Shown here: piece by piece, positions 44,302-57,800 of the stretch
Numbering within the stretch: the stretch's first letter is position 1
Layout: the number at the start of each line of letters is the position of its first letter
NCBI GenBank assembly: GCA_014898415.1
Contig: RCTD01000008.1
Location: 1,612,001 to 1,676,000 of the forward strand
Direction of reading: 5' to 3'
DNA: 64,000 nucleotides
Origin: Stromatinia cepivora
Taxonomy: Eukaryota > Ascomycota > Leotiomycetes > Helotiales > Sclerotiniaceae
Made by a program: the position numbers and the translations under genes
Notes under the pieces: generated by a model
The model's input: the letters and a program-made list of their open reading frames with translations, nothing else
The model's database searches: none
Told to the model about the DNA's origin: nothing

Positions 44302-46290
44302 TTAATTTGCTTTCTTCACAAAGTTGGACATGCTCTTTTGCATCCCCTCTAGAGCCTCCTGCCGTCTCTCATAAAATTTCTTCGTCTCTTCATAAAACAT
44401 ATTTTTCGGCTTCGATCTAGTTCGAACCGTATGTTCGATTCTCCTCTCCACCAGACTTAGGTTTTCCTTTGCTTCCATCCTCGAAGAATGCTGTGCGCCC
44501 GAAGCCTTAATATCAAAAGTAGTAAGTCTATTAGTCAACTCATCTACATCTTTATTAAACTGTTTCTCTACATCGTCGTCTGAGAGATTCAAATCCTCGG
44601 GTCGTCCATCGTCAATTGCGACGTCTAGCAGGATAATTAGGGCGGCAAACTCGTGGTAATCGGTGTTTGGGGTTATGTGGAATGGGGGTTCTTTGAGGCG
44701 GAGAGTTAGGGCGGGGATGGAAATTATTTTTTGGGGTGGTTGGAGGGATTTTGAGAGGGAGGAGAAGTAGAATGTTAGAGCTAGACGGCGACGGAGTTCG
44801 TGGAGGCGGGAGGAGCGGGTGGGGGGGATGGAATTAATTATGCGGAGGCGGAGGGAGGAAAGTTCGACAGTATTAAAGAGGGTAGCGCAAATTGTCTGGG
44901 ACTGTTGAGAGGTTAGTTTACGTTTCAAGCTGGGGTTTGAGAAATGGAGGAAGTGGCTCACGGATTGTTCCCAGGAGTCTGGGTCCATGTAAAGACATAG
45001 GTTGTGGAGTGCTTTCTGTACTAATGATAAGAGGTCTACTCTTTCTAGTAAGACTGGATCGATGCATAGCCTTAAAAGTATACATATAACTTCTAGTCTG
45101 GATGCTTCTTGGAGAGGCCTGGCTATTAGACTTATGAGATCAATCAAAGCTCGAACTTTCGACCAGGGTTGATGTGAATATGCATCAGCAATCTCTTGAC
45201 GTGGTTTTATTTTTTCAGATGGGGTAATCGCTGTAGTTGTAGCACCAACAGACCTGAACATCTTCCTAATGACCTCTGGAGTGACAAGGCCATGAACTTG
45301 TCTCCCTGATGTTCTCAGAAGGGAGGAGTAAGAGTTTCGAAGATCATTTTGTTCTTCCATGCAGAAGTCATCGAGAATCCATTGGATGATCTCATCGGGC
45401 AACTTCTTTCCATATGTAACCATATTCTCCGCAAACCCTGACACGAATGTTTGATGCCTGGTTTGAGGTTCAACAAGATCATTCTTCCAATTCTGTGGCA
45501 GTGAAGGAGTTGGAAATGGTTGTCTCTTGACCGCAGGAAATTCTTTGGTTTCAAAAAAGTACCATCGATTGCCAACATTCATATCTTCTGTTCTCTTAAC
45601 AACATTCAAGACTTTTTGAACCTCCTTTCCCCCACCGTCTTCCTTCTCTTCATTCAGCTTTCGTAGAATATTGCCATGTATATCATCCTTGAACGCGGTG
45701 GGCTCGTCATCTCCCATTTCGGTATCTTCCTGGGCTATTTCCTCTAACCTTCTTTCTTTTGCCTCGAGTGCTGCATCAGCAGCTGCACTTCCCATGAGAT
45801 GTTTCAAGTCGAATTTATAATGCGTGGTTCTAACGGCCAATGGAGAAAGCTTAGCAGTCGAGATGGGAGGATTTCTAGCTCTAGACGCTCTGGGAGTCGC
45901 TGGAGCTGGAGCAGAGGAAGGGGTAGTAGCTGAAGTTGTGCGAGTTGTTTTGAATATAACATCAAGATCTTCCAAAGAACTGTCAGAAAAGCCATCCTCG
46001 TCTTCATCATCTGAACCTGGGACAACGCCATTTGAAATGTTTGAGGAGGATCGCGGAATGCTTGTCGGTGGTTCTGACAAAGAAGAGGAAGATTGTTGAG
46101 AGGACATAGGTTCCGTAGCAGTATTTAAGTCTAGGCCCGATGATTGTGGGCTGGTTGAAAGTGGAGATTCAGATGCTATCTGGCTATTATTGCGTGGGGT
46201 TTTGGTAGGAGGGGTAGATGTCGAAGTGGAAGCCTGTTGCATCGGCTTGAAAAATTGGCGGATATTTCCATTACTCTTTGATGAAGACAT
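44302..46290 (-). CDS. Large conserved fungal protein, possibly Nse6/SLF2-like (CANIN) Smc5/6 factor
   Basis: Single minus-strand exon, 662 aa from the ATG at 46290; the frame is open further upstream but has no other ATG. The first 200 residues are Ser/Thr/Pro-rich and disordered-looking with an acidic patch (GSDDEDEDGFSDSSLEDLD). Near the start, NGNIRQFFKP resembles a PCNA-interacting box with Asn in place of Gln. A helical folded region follows (from about WYFFETKEFPAVKRQPFPTP to the C-terminus) including a long helical repeat-like part (ARPLQEASRLEVICILLRLC) and a charged coiled end. From memory this arrangement fits fungal proteins annotated with the CANIN domain, related to Nse6/SLF2, which recruit Smc5/6 to damaged DNA. 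I hold the coding call firmly and the function loosely. Confidence 0.8.
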   Translation of the reverse strand: MSSSKSNGNIRQFFKPMQQASTSTSTPPTKTPRNNSQIASESPLSTSPQSSGLDLNTATEPMSSQQSSSSLSEPPTSIPRSSSNISNGVVPGSDDEDEDGFSDSSLEDLDVIFKTTRTTSATTPSSAPAPATPRASRARNPPISTAKLSPLAVRTTHYKFDLKHLMGSAAADAALEAKERRLEEIAQEDTEMGDDEPTAFKDDIHGNILRKLNEEKEDGGGKEVQKVLNVVKRTEDMNVGNRWYFFETKEFPAVKRQPFPTPSLPQNWKNDLVEPQTRHQTFVSGFAENMVTYGKKLPDEIIQWILDDFCMEEQNDLRNSYSSLLRTSGRQVHGLVTPEVIRKMFRSVGATTTAITPSEKIKPRQEIADAYSHQPWSKVRALIDLISLIARPLQEASRLEVICILLRLCIDPVLLERVDLLSLVQKALHNLCLYMDPDSWEQSVSHFLHFSNPSLKRKLTSQQSQTICATLFNTVELSSLRLRIINSIPPTRSSRLHELRRRLALTFYFSSLSKSLQPPQKIISIPALTLRLKEPPFHITPNTDYHEFAALIILLDVAIDDGRPEDLNLSDDDVEKQFNKDVDELTNRLTTFDIKASGAQHSSRMEAKENLSLVERRIEHTVRTRSKPKNMFYEETKKFYERRQEALEGMQKSMSNFVKKAN

Positions 46291-47181
46291 AACTGGAACG
46301 TTTAAAGGGTATAGTAGATGTAGCAAGACTTATTTGTATTTAATGCATAGAATCTTCTTCTCAAAAGTGCATATCAGTCTCGTCCCGTAGATACCGCAAT
46401 TCGAAAGTCGCGTCTGTCGCGTAATAGATAATGCTTGCAGACACGAATATCACGGGATGTCGATTTTCGCATTCAACGTTTCTATTTTCGGTGTTATGTA
46501 AGCGCTCGCGGGGCGCGGCAACATTGCGATCAACAAGCCATTCAATCTAGATGAAACTATTTTACGACTTACTGTAACTTTCCCAAGTTCCTGGGTAAAA
46601 AAGATCAGACTATAAATCTTCGTATACGGGAGAAAAGAATTTGACAATCTTTTCCGTCACGATATCAATTTCGGAAAGTTATCATTCTACAGTACCAGTC
46701 CACAATCAAATTCTCATACTACCACTCCACCATCATCAAATTTGTCCCCTGCTTCATCACTCAATCTAGCAAGTCCCTGCACATTCATCTAGCTCCAATT
46801 TGTTGCAGATGTCAAACGTCCAAACACTTCGATAGCCCGGTGCGGATGTTGGCCATTCTTCTAAGAGTCTGAGCCTCGCGTTGGACTTTAAGAATAACTT
46901 TGAAAAATTATGCATGCTAATCTTACCCAAGGAAGCAATAATTAACTTCGCCTCAAAGGTAGATTAGAGAAACGAGATGAGCAGTCTATATGGCGTTGTC
47001 ATTACTGATATTGTTGATGATACCCCTCTATCAGATTAGATCTGGTCCTTACATTTTTGATATCATATACTTAGGTACTTTCTTCACAATTTACCTACCT
47101 ACATAAGGCATCTTGCTTCTTTTAAACTCCGGATCTCCTATTAAAAGCTGGTTTCGGACAGGTAGTTAAAAAGGGATGAAT

Positions 47182-47201
47182 GAGGTGAGGTGAGGTGAGG
47201 T
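47182..47201. repeat. GAGGT pentamer repeat
   Basis: Four GAGGT units in tandem. Confidence 0.85.
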
Positions 47202-47272
47202 GATCAACGTAAGGCTTTATCCACTTGGTTAAAAGAGATCAGATCCGCGGAGTTTATGATGAAATGAAAATA

Positions 47273-47298
47273 TCCAGCCCAGCCCAGCCCAGCCCAGC
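47273..47298. repeat. CCCAG pentamer repeat
   Basis: About five CCCAG units in tandem, 75 bp after the GAGGT array. Confidence 0.85.
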
Positions 47299-49243
47299 AT
47301 AAAAACAGATCAATTAAATTACAGATTGACGAGAAAAATTATACATACTTTTATCAGAGTAATGCATCTTATACTCTTCCCCCTTGATGCAAATAAAGTA
47401 CTGTAATGATACAGGTAAAGCGAGTGTGAAATCCTGCTGAAACTTCCAACTCCAACCGTTCACAGTCAGAATATTATATCCGCCGAGGTCTTACTCCGAA
47501 ATCTCCCTTTCCCAAAATCCTTTCTTTGTTCGGCCAAGTTTCTAACTCGACTTCCAGCCCCAGCCATTTTTCGAAATGTTTCCTGCCCAGGTGAATCTTA
47601 TGCTTACATGTGTCAATTTCTAACTTTTTTCTCTTGGTCTTCTTGGTATTTTTCTGTTTGTCTGCATCATTCCTTTTTCAGTAGGTTACAAATCGGATGA
47701 ATTGGCAAGTACAGTACCTACCTAGTAGGTACCCATGAAAATACTACGATCCTCGAGTAAACTCCGAATCTAATCATGTAGCATCTATTCAAAATATCTA
47801 GATAAATATGCGGGCATGTATGCAGTGATACACCAAAAAGTTTCAAAAGATTATGACAAAGCCCGGTACTCTGTACAATAGTAAAGTACAGTAAGTTTTC
47901 CGTAAGCAAGTAAGATCTCACGCCTCACTTACTATCATGTAGACAACTACCTACTCCTTTCGAGAACTACAAGTTTGTTGATATTGAAGGTTAACCCCTG
48001 AAGTCAGTTTCTGAAAATTGATTGGTGTAAACGTGAATCCTAACCACCCTATTAATCCTCTCACCTAATCCTCCCTCCTAACCCTCCTAACCCTCCTTAG
48101 GATATTCGGAAATTCAGTTCAGCCCTCTTAAAAAATTGTAAGGCGGCGCAGGCATGAGTGACTGACCATTTACCAGTCCCCTTCAATCCAATCCAGTACA
48201 GACTGTGCAGACAAGTTGTTATTGCGGACCTGGTAGTTTACTTCCAGGTGTATTCAACTACCCTATGTCCGTGTATTGCTAATAAGTACCTAGAGAGAGA
48301 TATCTATCTGCAACAGTTCGGGTACTCCCTTGCTCTCTTAATCCCAAAGGACAAGTCAATCATTTGTTCTATGATAATCCTTTCTTTCATATTTTCCCTC
48401 CGAGGTACTTTTCAAGCCAAGGCATTTCGAATCATCCCTCAATTCCAATCTATGTTTCTATTCTATTCAACCCACCCGTAGATTCCCTTCGACCCTTGAG
48501 TTTTGGAAGGCATCTCAGATACGTGATATAATGTATGAAAAATTCTAGTCCATATACTACCTAGGTATTGCTTCATACCTCAGTCTGCATTTATATCTAA
48601 TATTTATTCTATCCGTTCTCCGAATTCGACGGGTTTCAAGTGGCGTTTTCTTTGCTACTAATCTTTTTTTACCTGTTGCTCAATAAGCATTTACGAACTC
48701 CCCTCTTAACCCCGGAACTTCCTCATTCACTTGCTCAAACTCACCTCAAACCATAAACATAAACTCCGTCCCTTCCTTTCTCTTCCCCTCCCCAACATCA
48801 ACAAATTCCCAATAGTCTCTTTGAAACATCACGATACCTTCAATTCCATTACATTTCCTATGAGGAATTTGGTCACGTACAATCTTTTCAATTGTTCATT
48901 CTAACCTTACAAGGGTCAGATATTCAAAAACTACCGCCTCTTCGCGACCTCCTGGCCGACTCTTCCGGTACCAAATTTAGTTGTCATAAGCGACCATTCT
49001 AAAAGTACCAGACCTTCTACTTGTGTGGGCCTTTATTACAACGATACTTCTTACCATTGCTCATCGATTAATTTCGCATCGGTCGAAAGTTCTAGTCGAG
49101 TTTCCATCGTTTCAATCGTCTTGTCTTTTCAGGGAATACATCCTAGCATCTGATTTCATTCGAACACTGGCGGGCATATTCACCTTGCCTGCGGGCTCCT
49201 GCCTCACACTGGGCTTCCGCCCCAATCACAAACGATCGCAATC

Positions 49244-52200
49244 ATGCCGGACGTCGACATGTACGCAGAATCCGAGGAGGATGCACCTGAGCCAGGGACG
49301 AGGCGAATGAGATGGGCTACACAAAGAATAGCGCCGGGAAATGGTGATAAAAAGAGGTCGTCTATAATGGGCCGACTACATCCGCGTAAATCGCAAAGCA
49401 GTGAGAAGAGAGACTCTGTCGGCGCAAGTTCAATGGGAACGGATCTCGGTAGGATAGAAGAAGAACAGCCTAACGAGGCTGCAGAGGAACAGGCAGAGGA
49501 GGATGACAATGACGGTCAAGGACCTAGAAAGGTTTTCTTTAATCATCCATTACCATCGGACGCGATCGACGAGTCGGGTCACCCTTTGGTGCATTACAAA
49601 CGAAACAAAATCAGAACTGCAAAATACACCCCTTTGAGTTTCATACCGAAGAATATATGGTTTCAATTCCACAACATCGCGAACGTGTATTTCCTGTTTT
49701 TGATCATTCTCACCGTAAGTCCAGATCTTGTAGACTGCGTATGTGAGGCTGATTCGTGTAGATCTTTAGTATCTTTGGTGCATCTAATCCAGGTCTCAAT
49801 GCTGTTCCCTTGATTGTTATTGTCGCGATTACGGCCATCAAAGATGGAATCGAAGATTATCGCAGAACCATTCTCGATAATGAACTCAACAATTCGCCTG
49901 TTCATCGCCTTGTTGAATGGAACAACGTAAACGTTAGTGATGATGACATTTCACTATGGAGGAGAATCAAAAAGGCTACTTCGCGTTGGATCGTGAAAAC
50001 TCTCAAGAAAGTGAAGAAGGACAAAAACTTACCCGGGGAGACGTATGCCCAACGTGCTACGGATGTGGAGGAACCTAGACCGTCCTTCGAGTCAAGGGCT
50101 GCGCGAGATGATATTCAAATGACACCAGTGCCTTCACCCCATCCCCGAGACGGCGGGCTTGATGTCCCAGACCGCCCGAATACGGCTTTTTCATACGATG
50201 CCAGCGAGAGTCCACCAGCAGAGAAGAATTTTGGAAGTTTGATCAATCGCAACAATGCAGTAACTGGGAGGCCCAGGTTTCATCAGGATTATTGGAAGAA
50301 TGTGCAAGTTGGAGATTTCGTCCGTATCTACAACGACGATCAAATTCCGGCAGATGTCGTGATTTTATCTACCTCTGATCCTGATGGAGCTTGCTACGTT
50401 GAGACGAAAAATCTGGATGGAGAGACGAACTTGAAGGTGCGACACGCTCTTCGCAGTGGTCGAAGCATCAAACACGCTCGCGACTGTGAACGAACGGAGT
50501 TCACCATAGACAGTGAAGCGCCGCACCCAAATCTTTACCAATACAGTGCTGTAGCTCGCTGGACGCAATACAATGGAAAGGATGGACCAGGCGAAGAGAT
50601 GGTTGAGCCGATTTCAATCAACAACTTGCTCCTCCGTGGATGTAATCTTAGGAACACAGATTGGATTCTTGGAGTTGTCGTATTTACGGGTTTTGATACC
50701 AAGATCATGTTGAACTCTGGGATCACTCCGAGTAAACGCTCACGCATCGCCCGTGAACTCAATTGGAATGTCGTTTACAATTTCATTCTTCTGTTCACCA
50801 TCTGTTTCGCGTCTGGTCTCGTTGAAGGTATTATCTGGGGACAGGGAAATAATACCATTGATTTGTTTGAATTCGGTTCTATTGGTGGATCCCCAGCCCT
50901 TGATGGATTCATCACCTTCTGGGCTGCTCTCATTCTCTTCCAGAATTTGGTACCAATTTCATTGTACATCACAATTGAAATCATCAAGACGTGCCAGGCG
51001 TTCTTCATTTACAGCGACAGCGAAATGTACTACGAGAAACTTGATTATCCTTGTACGCCTAAATCGTGGAATATCTCTGATGATTTGGGACAAATCGAGT
51101 ACATATTCTCCGACAAAACAGGGACATTAACGCAAAACGTCATGGAGTTCAAAAAGGCCAGCATCAACGGGATTCCCTACGGAGAAGCATACACTGAGGC
51201 CCAGGCTGGCATGCAGAAACGTCAAGGTATTGATGTAGAAAAAGAGGGTGCAAGAGCTAAACAGCAGATCGCAGCAGCACGAGCTAAAATGCTGGTTGAC
51301 GTCAGAAAACTTCATGACAATCCTTATCTTCACGACGACGACCTGACTTTCATTGCTCCTGACTTCATCAATGATCTCGCTGGTGAAAGTGGGAAAGAGC
51401 AACAAGACGCCAATTATCAATTCATGCTAGCACTCGCTCTTTGCCACTCGGTTATCTCAGAAACTACTCCAGGAGACCCGCCCAAGATCGAATTCAGAGC
51501 TCAGTCACCCGATGAAGCAGCATTAGTTGCTACTGCCCGTGATGTCGGTTTCACTGTTCTTGGAAATTCGCCAAACGGCATCCTATTAAATATTCAAGGC
51601 CAAGATATTGAGTATAGAGTTCTGAACCAACTCGAATTCAATTCAACAAGAAAGAGAATGAGTGCCATTATCCGTATGCCAGACAACAAAATCATACTCT
51701 TCTGTAAAGGTGCAGACAGCATAATATATTCTCGCTTAAAGCGAGGAGAGCAACCAGAGTTACGTCGTACTACAGCGGAACATTTGGAGATGTTTGCAAG
51801 GGAAGGTTTACGTACTCTTTGCATCGCGCAAAGAGAGCTTAGTGAGCAAGAGTATCAAGACTGGAACCAGAAGCACGAGATTGCGGCTGCAGCCATTCAA
51901 GACCGTGAAGATAAGTTGGAAGCGGTATCTGACATGATTGAGCGCGATCTCACACTGCTTGGGGGCACAGCTATTGAGGATCGTTTGCAAGAGGGGGTAC
52001 CTGATACCATTGCACTTTTAGCCGAGGCTGGTATCAAGCTCTGGGTTCTCACTGGTGACAAGGTCGAGACTGCCATCAATATCGGATTTTCTTGCAACTT
52101 ACTCAATAACGACATGGAGCTTATCGTCTTCAAGATCGAGGACGAACAGGTATCTACTGCGGAAGCCGAGCTGGATAGGCACTTGGCAGCTTTCAACCTG

Positions 52201-53764
52201 ACCGGTTCTGATGCGGAGCTTAAAGCCGCCAAGAAGAACCACGAGCCACCGGCACCAACACATGCTATTGTCATTGACGGAGATTCTCTCAAACTTGTGT
52301 TAGACGACACATTGCGACAAAAATTCCTTCTCTTGTGTAAAGAATGCAAATCGGTTCTCTGTTGTCGAGTCAGTCCTGCTCAAAAGGCTGCCGTTGTGGC
52401 GATGGTTAAAGGTGGTCTGGATGTCATGACTTTGTCTATTGGTGATGGCGCAAACGATGTTGCCATGATTCAAGAGGCAGATGTTGGAGTTGGTATTGCT
52501 GGTGAAGAAGGAAGACAAGCTGTGATGTCTTCTGATTATGCTATTGGGCAATTCCGATTCTTACAGCGACTTGTGCTGGTCCATGGAAGATGGTCGTATC
52601 GCAGACTGGGAGAAACAATTGCTAATTTCTTTTACAAGAACGTTGTATGGACTTTCACAATTTTCTGGTACCAGATTTTCGCCAACTTCGACATGACTTA
52701 CCTCTACGATTACACTTACATTCTTTTGTTCAACTTGGCTTTTACATCTGTCCCCGTCATCTTCATGGGCGTTTTGGATCAAGATGTTTCGGACAAGGTT
52801 TCTCTGGCGGTTCCCCAGCTCTACAGACGAGGCATTGAACGAAAGGAATGGACTCAGAGGAAGTTCTGGTGAGTATAATGAAACCGTTTCTAAAGTATGC
52901 ACGACTAATTAAATTAGGCTTTACATGGCTGATGGTTTGTACCAATCAGTCATAATTTTCTTCATGGCATATTGCTTGTTCGAGGATGGCACTTTTGTCA
53001 CTTCAAGTGGCCAAAACATTGACGACCGAGAGCGATTTGGAGTTTACGTAGCACCTGCGGCCGTCGTCGCTATCAACGTATACATCCTGATCAATACCTA
53101 CCGATGGGATTGGCTCATGGTCCTTCTTGTCACTATAAGTATTCTCTTGGTATGGTTTTGGACTGGAGTCTATTCATCTTTCACCTCCTCAGACTATTTT
53201 TACAAAGCCGCCGCCCAAATCTTCTCTCAAGCCAGCTTCTGGGCAGTCACATGTCTTTCTGTAGTTATCGCCCTCTTACCGCGCTTCGCCGTTAAGGCTG
53301 TGCAAAAGGTTTACTTCCCATACGATGTCGACATCATTCGCGAGCAAGTCCGTCAAGGGAAATTTGATTATCTTGAAAAAACCGATGAGCATATGGATGC
53401 AATGTCCAAGGATGGTTCATCGGCATCTTCCTCTGAGATTACGAAGCCGAGTAAGCACATCCACTATCCGAGCATTGATGAAGACCAACGACCCATTTAC
53501 CCCCCTTCAGTTGCTCCAACGAACACGACGCATAATCCTCGAAGTCAAAACGGTAGCGATGGAACCGACTTTACACGACATAGAGCTTCGATGGATCAAC
53601 TCGGTCCTCGAATCTCCGTAGAGAGACCGCGACCTTCCTTCGATAGATTACGAACGTCGTGTGATCGAGTTAGACCAAGTTTTGAGGCTAGTAAGGACTT
53701 CACTTCAGCAGCCCTCTTAACCCGATTGGAATCAAGTCAGTCATTTGCGACCGCTAAGAAGTAG
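49244..53764 (+). CDS. dnf1: P4-type phospholipid flippase (Dnf1/Dnf2-like)
   Basis: Three exons (49244-49714, 49762-52868, 52918-53764; introns 47 and 49 nt) give 1474 aa. The protein moves phospholipids from the outer to the inner leaflet of the plasma or endosomal membrane. After an acidic N-terminus it has the P4 entry NKIRTAKYTPLSFIPKNIWF, the actuator motif DGET (376-379), PISLY (555-559) in TM4 where P4 enzymes have no ion-binding site, the phosphorylation motif DKTGTLT (608-614), the hinge GDGAND (1051-1056), and the last membrane helices split by intron 2 (KFW/LYMADGLYQS). The C-terminus is Ser-rich with repeats of the type RPSFDRLR / RPSFE, likely kinase targets. Overall it is closer to Dnf1/2 than to Drs2. 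Cdc50-type partners are not encoded here. Confidence 0.95.
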
Positions 53765-54838
53765 GAGGAACGAATACATTCCACAATGATACCCGAACAT
53801 CATTTTCATTCATTTCCAATCTGGGAGGCTGCGAAGAACTGTACCATACATTTTTCTTTTCTTTTGTTGATACAGGAGATATTAAGCATAATGATCTGCA
53901 GGAGCGATCTACGACTTTTGTGTTCTACATTTGGTTCTCTTTTGCATTGGTGTTATGGGCGTTATGAACGACATGAAAAGGCATTAGGCTATATTATCTT
54001 ATTTTGTTTCTGCTTCTTCTTTGTTTTTGCTGGCGAGGGCATGTTGTTTTGGAAGATAGTTCTAGATCCCCACTTCTGATGGTGTATGCTCAGCAGTGGT
54101 GGTAGGATCAGTGGTCCATTTGTATATAGCCATTGCAAATCAGATAAGTGCACAGAGCTTCAATATAGAGAGCGAAGTATAATCTACTTTTCATTTATAT
54201 ATATTTTGATGACTATCGCGTGACTTGTCCCATGAAAACTAGATCGCTATTGAAATAGTTATACTAACTTCATTTGTGATTTGGACATGAAGAATGAGCA
54301 TTTCTAATTTCATAATAATAATAATACTTTAAGACGTTGGGATGTTAACAAGAAATAGGTACCAAGGTAGCCTTGCATGTTGAATCGCGAGGCTGTCAAG
54401 AAAATCAATTTAAGTAACCACGTGAAATGGTTTTAGCCTATCCTTGTCCTACGCGATGCGCGTCCATCAATGTGCTCTCTCTATCTGCCCTTGCCACAAT
54501 TTTTTTGCTTTTCTTACATGCGATACATGATATCGTTTCCAATTGTGTAAATGTTCTCAAAATCTGATTATAATATCCTATCACATATCACTTCTAAAAG
54601 TCTTAATGTCAATTTCTGATGCCAGAATTTGCGCTTCATATTCACTTTCTTTAACGATTTCAAAGTCAACTGAACCACTTTCTTACTTTGGTTGTTAAGA
54701 ATTGCAGAACCTCCCAACTTTTACCTTTCGAAAAATTTACTCCTAATATTATTTATAAACAACATCTATCCACATCCACCTTGGTTTTTAAACGTCTACC
54801 TTTGAATCGCGTGCGCGTCTTATAGGATAGCTGCAACT
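53765..54838. other. Intergenic between flippase and SEN1 genes
   Basis: 1.07 kb, AT-rich. It should contain the flippase 3' UTR and the SEN1 promoter. A 97-codon frame near 53.8-54.1 kb has no recognisable family feature. Confidence 0.5.
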
Positions 54839-57800
54839 ATGCCTGATGAAGCGGATATCATGGATGAGCTCCATGGGCTCAATGGGTTTGTACCACGAGA
54901 TATAGTTATGTTTGGGAATCAACTGACTAATTTTGTTAGAGAACTAAAGAGCTTTCCTGCTGGTGCGCATTGGTTCTGTCCCAAGCGGAATGACGAAGAT
55001 TATGTCGACTATTCCCGCCCAGACGATGCCGAGGAGGATATGAGCGCACAAACCAAGAAAGAACTTATACAAGATGCCCAGCGAAGACAGACTGTTGCAT
55101 ATAAATCTTCTCTCATTATAGGATTAGATCCCGATTCAGGTGGCCCAATGGTAGAAGACTACCTTGAACGTTTAAATAAACTTTTGACGTGCTGTGATAA
55201 ATGTGTGCATAATTGGCATATAGGTCGCAAGGCATATCTCAAGGAACTAGCAGAGTAACACCTCACAACATGTACTTCGTCAGGATGCTAACATGTCTTA
55301 GGAGTTTCGACGATGAAACTGTTGCAGAGCTTTCGAACCGCCTGAACGCTATCGACTTTCAACGTATAGATAACGGGCTAAAGTCAAGCAAGAAAGTCAT
55401 ATCCGATGTGGAGTCTCCAATGAGGACGCAGAAATTGCTTGCTGGATACGACTCTTCCCTTCTTTTGTCTCTCTACGAATCACTTTGTTGCGTCGATTAT
55501 CACAAATCTGAGGATAACCTGTCAAAGCACTTCGATTTCGTCTTTGAAGAAATACAAGCAAAGAAAGTCCTGAGAATTAGCGACATACTGCCAGCTACAG
55601 GACGTTTTCTATTCGATAAAAATGTCATACGACTCCGATTTGCTAGGTGCGCCTGGCAGAAAGCTACTACTATGCTTACACCCGAATCATTCGACTGGGT
55701 TGTGCATGACACATTGTCGGAAGCAATTATTTCTGTGACCCAAGGAAATTACGATTACGATGATATCATACGCTTTTGGGAAGGATTCCTTTTGATTTTA
55801 GACAAACTAGATGAACACCTCATAACACATTCTCTCCGAGCAATGGAGGTTCAACCAAATGTGTACATGCTTGCACTCAATCACTTAACCTGTAAATCGG
55901 AAAGGATCGGTCAGCTAGTTATCGAAGTGCTTAGAGGCTTACTCAAAAAGTCCTCAAAGAACTTCTGGGCTGCATTTAACACAATCTCACCAGCCACCAT
56001 TGCAGAAAACATTTTCCGGAGTGGTGGCTTTGAGGGAATGCTTCGCAGAATAAACTTTGGAGACCCGGAAATTTCTTTTGCCCTAGCATGGATACCTGAA
56101 CTTGTGGAATCGCTTCCTTCTGATCGTCAATATGATGCTTGCAGCTTCCTGCTCGGATTTCTCCTACGGCGTTATCAAAAGACGACGTGGCCAGAGAACA
56201 CCAGGCTTGCTTGTTGTTGCGTTGCACTCGATACTCTCCGTGCCACTTTAGGCACCTTCGTCGACTCGGAATACAACATCAACCCGTCGACGTCTCTTAT
56301 ATTCATCAATAACATCATGGGACTTGTTGACCAATACAAGGAGACGATTGCGAGATCTGCTGATCTGAATATGGCCGACGCTACACATCAAGAAATGAGA
56401 AGGCTTGGTATGTTAGTGGTACGAGATGCTTTGGCACTCGATTGCAAATCTTTGAGTGCAGAGTTCCAAGCTCTCGCGCAAAATATACCGATACAACAGG
56501 GTCTCAGAAGCCATTCTCAACCAATCTGGCAAGCTGTTCTTGACATTTTTAGACCAGGAAACGTAGATTTAGCCAAAAGTATTCTTGCGGCAACAACTCA
56601 CCTCACCGGTTTGGATGAACTCACACCACAGTCGAAGAAATCACCCCTTCCTTCCTCCCATCTACAATATAACAAGGACTTCCATCAACTCACCGAGAAC
56701 GTGTCTAGAATTTTTGAGCGGCTTAGTGATTTTGATGCATCTCATTTGATTGAGATGTATCGGGACCCCCAGACTTCTCGTCCACTGTTTGCAGCCCTTG
56801 TCTCTGCTGATCAAGAAATCTTCGAAGCTGCTGTTGAGGTTGTTAAAGCTGCAACAGGCCAAGTAAGCAAGCGAGAAGCTATGTCGAGCTTGTTAGAGCA
56901 AGCATTTGTACCGATGTTAAATTCCTTGACATTTGCTACCGTCCGAATCACGAAGGCAAAAAACTTCTCCCCTGTTCCATATCTAATTAAAGTTGGGCGG
57001 GACATGCTCAATGCTCTATGTGGGAACACGGGATATTTACGAAATCATCCTTCTTTGGATTCCACAGAACGAGGCGCTGTAATATCTTGGTGGACTAACC
57101 AGTGGCGTGCTCTTGATACGACGTTCTCCAACACAGAATCATGGGGAGGTCGTGTACAACGCTCAAAGGAGTACTTGCAAGACTTTTGCCGAGACGGCAT
57201 GGAATTTGCAGAGTCTTTGTTCAATCAATACAGTATCATCGCTTCTGCTCTAGGCGAGTCTCCTAGCTCGTCTAGTGATGAGTCAACAGCCCATGGCTCG
57301 TCAAAGACTGCACTGAAGAAGGTATTGCAAGTCGTTTGCCTGAATGTGAACGGTCTGACCATGATGCTCAGGCTGAGAGATATCTACTTAGTCAGTGTAA
57401 TCACTAGTCTTCTCGGAAAGCTTCTTCGATCATTAGCAGAATTTGATGTTGAGGTCCATCAGTTTGCACTAGAATATATACAAGATGCATGCAAAAATGA
57501 CGGCGATCCAAGGTACAGAAAGACCAATCTTACCAATCAACAAAAAGCCGAGTTACGTGCTGCTCTTGATGAGCATAAAGGCGTGGAGATTATAGAAAGT
57601 TACTCTACAACGGCTAAAAAACAGCAATCGAGAATTGATTCATGGTCTAAGTCAGCAGGAGGTGTGAAACATGAGCCCACAGTCAATATTAAGGGACGCC
57701 AAACTCAAACCTCGCTCGATACTTGGTCAAAGGCCGGGGATGGCAAAACATACGAGCCAGTCATTACTCAATCCAACAAGGCATCACAGGCCCCCTTTAC

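Larger units (their letters stand above)
46291..49243. other. Divergent intergenic region, no gene recognised
   Basis: 3 kb between the starts of the Nse6-like and flippase genes. It includes a GAGGT repeat at about 47.18-47.20 kb and a CCCAG repeat at about 47.27-47.30 kb. The last 700 bases are C/T-rich and are probably the leader of the flippase gene. Small ORFs show no family features. Confidence 0.45.

Noticed and set aside
45804..46099. Antisense ORFs within the Nse6-like gene
   Set aside because: Mirror frames of an acidic, Ser-rich coding sequence.
55213..55301. SEN1 start inside the first intron region (frame opening at 55213)
   Set aside because: The GTAACA donor at 55255 and acceptor at 55301 join the frame from 54839 in phase, giving the full Sen1 N-terminus.
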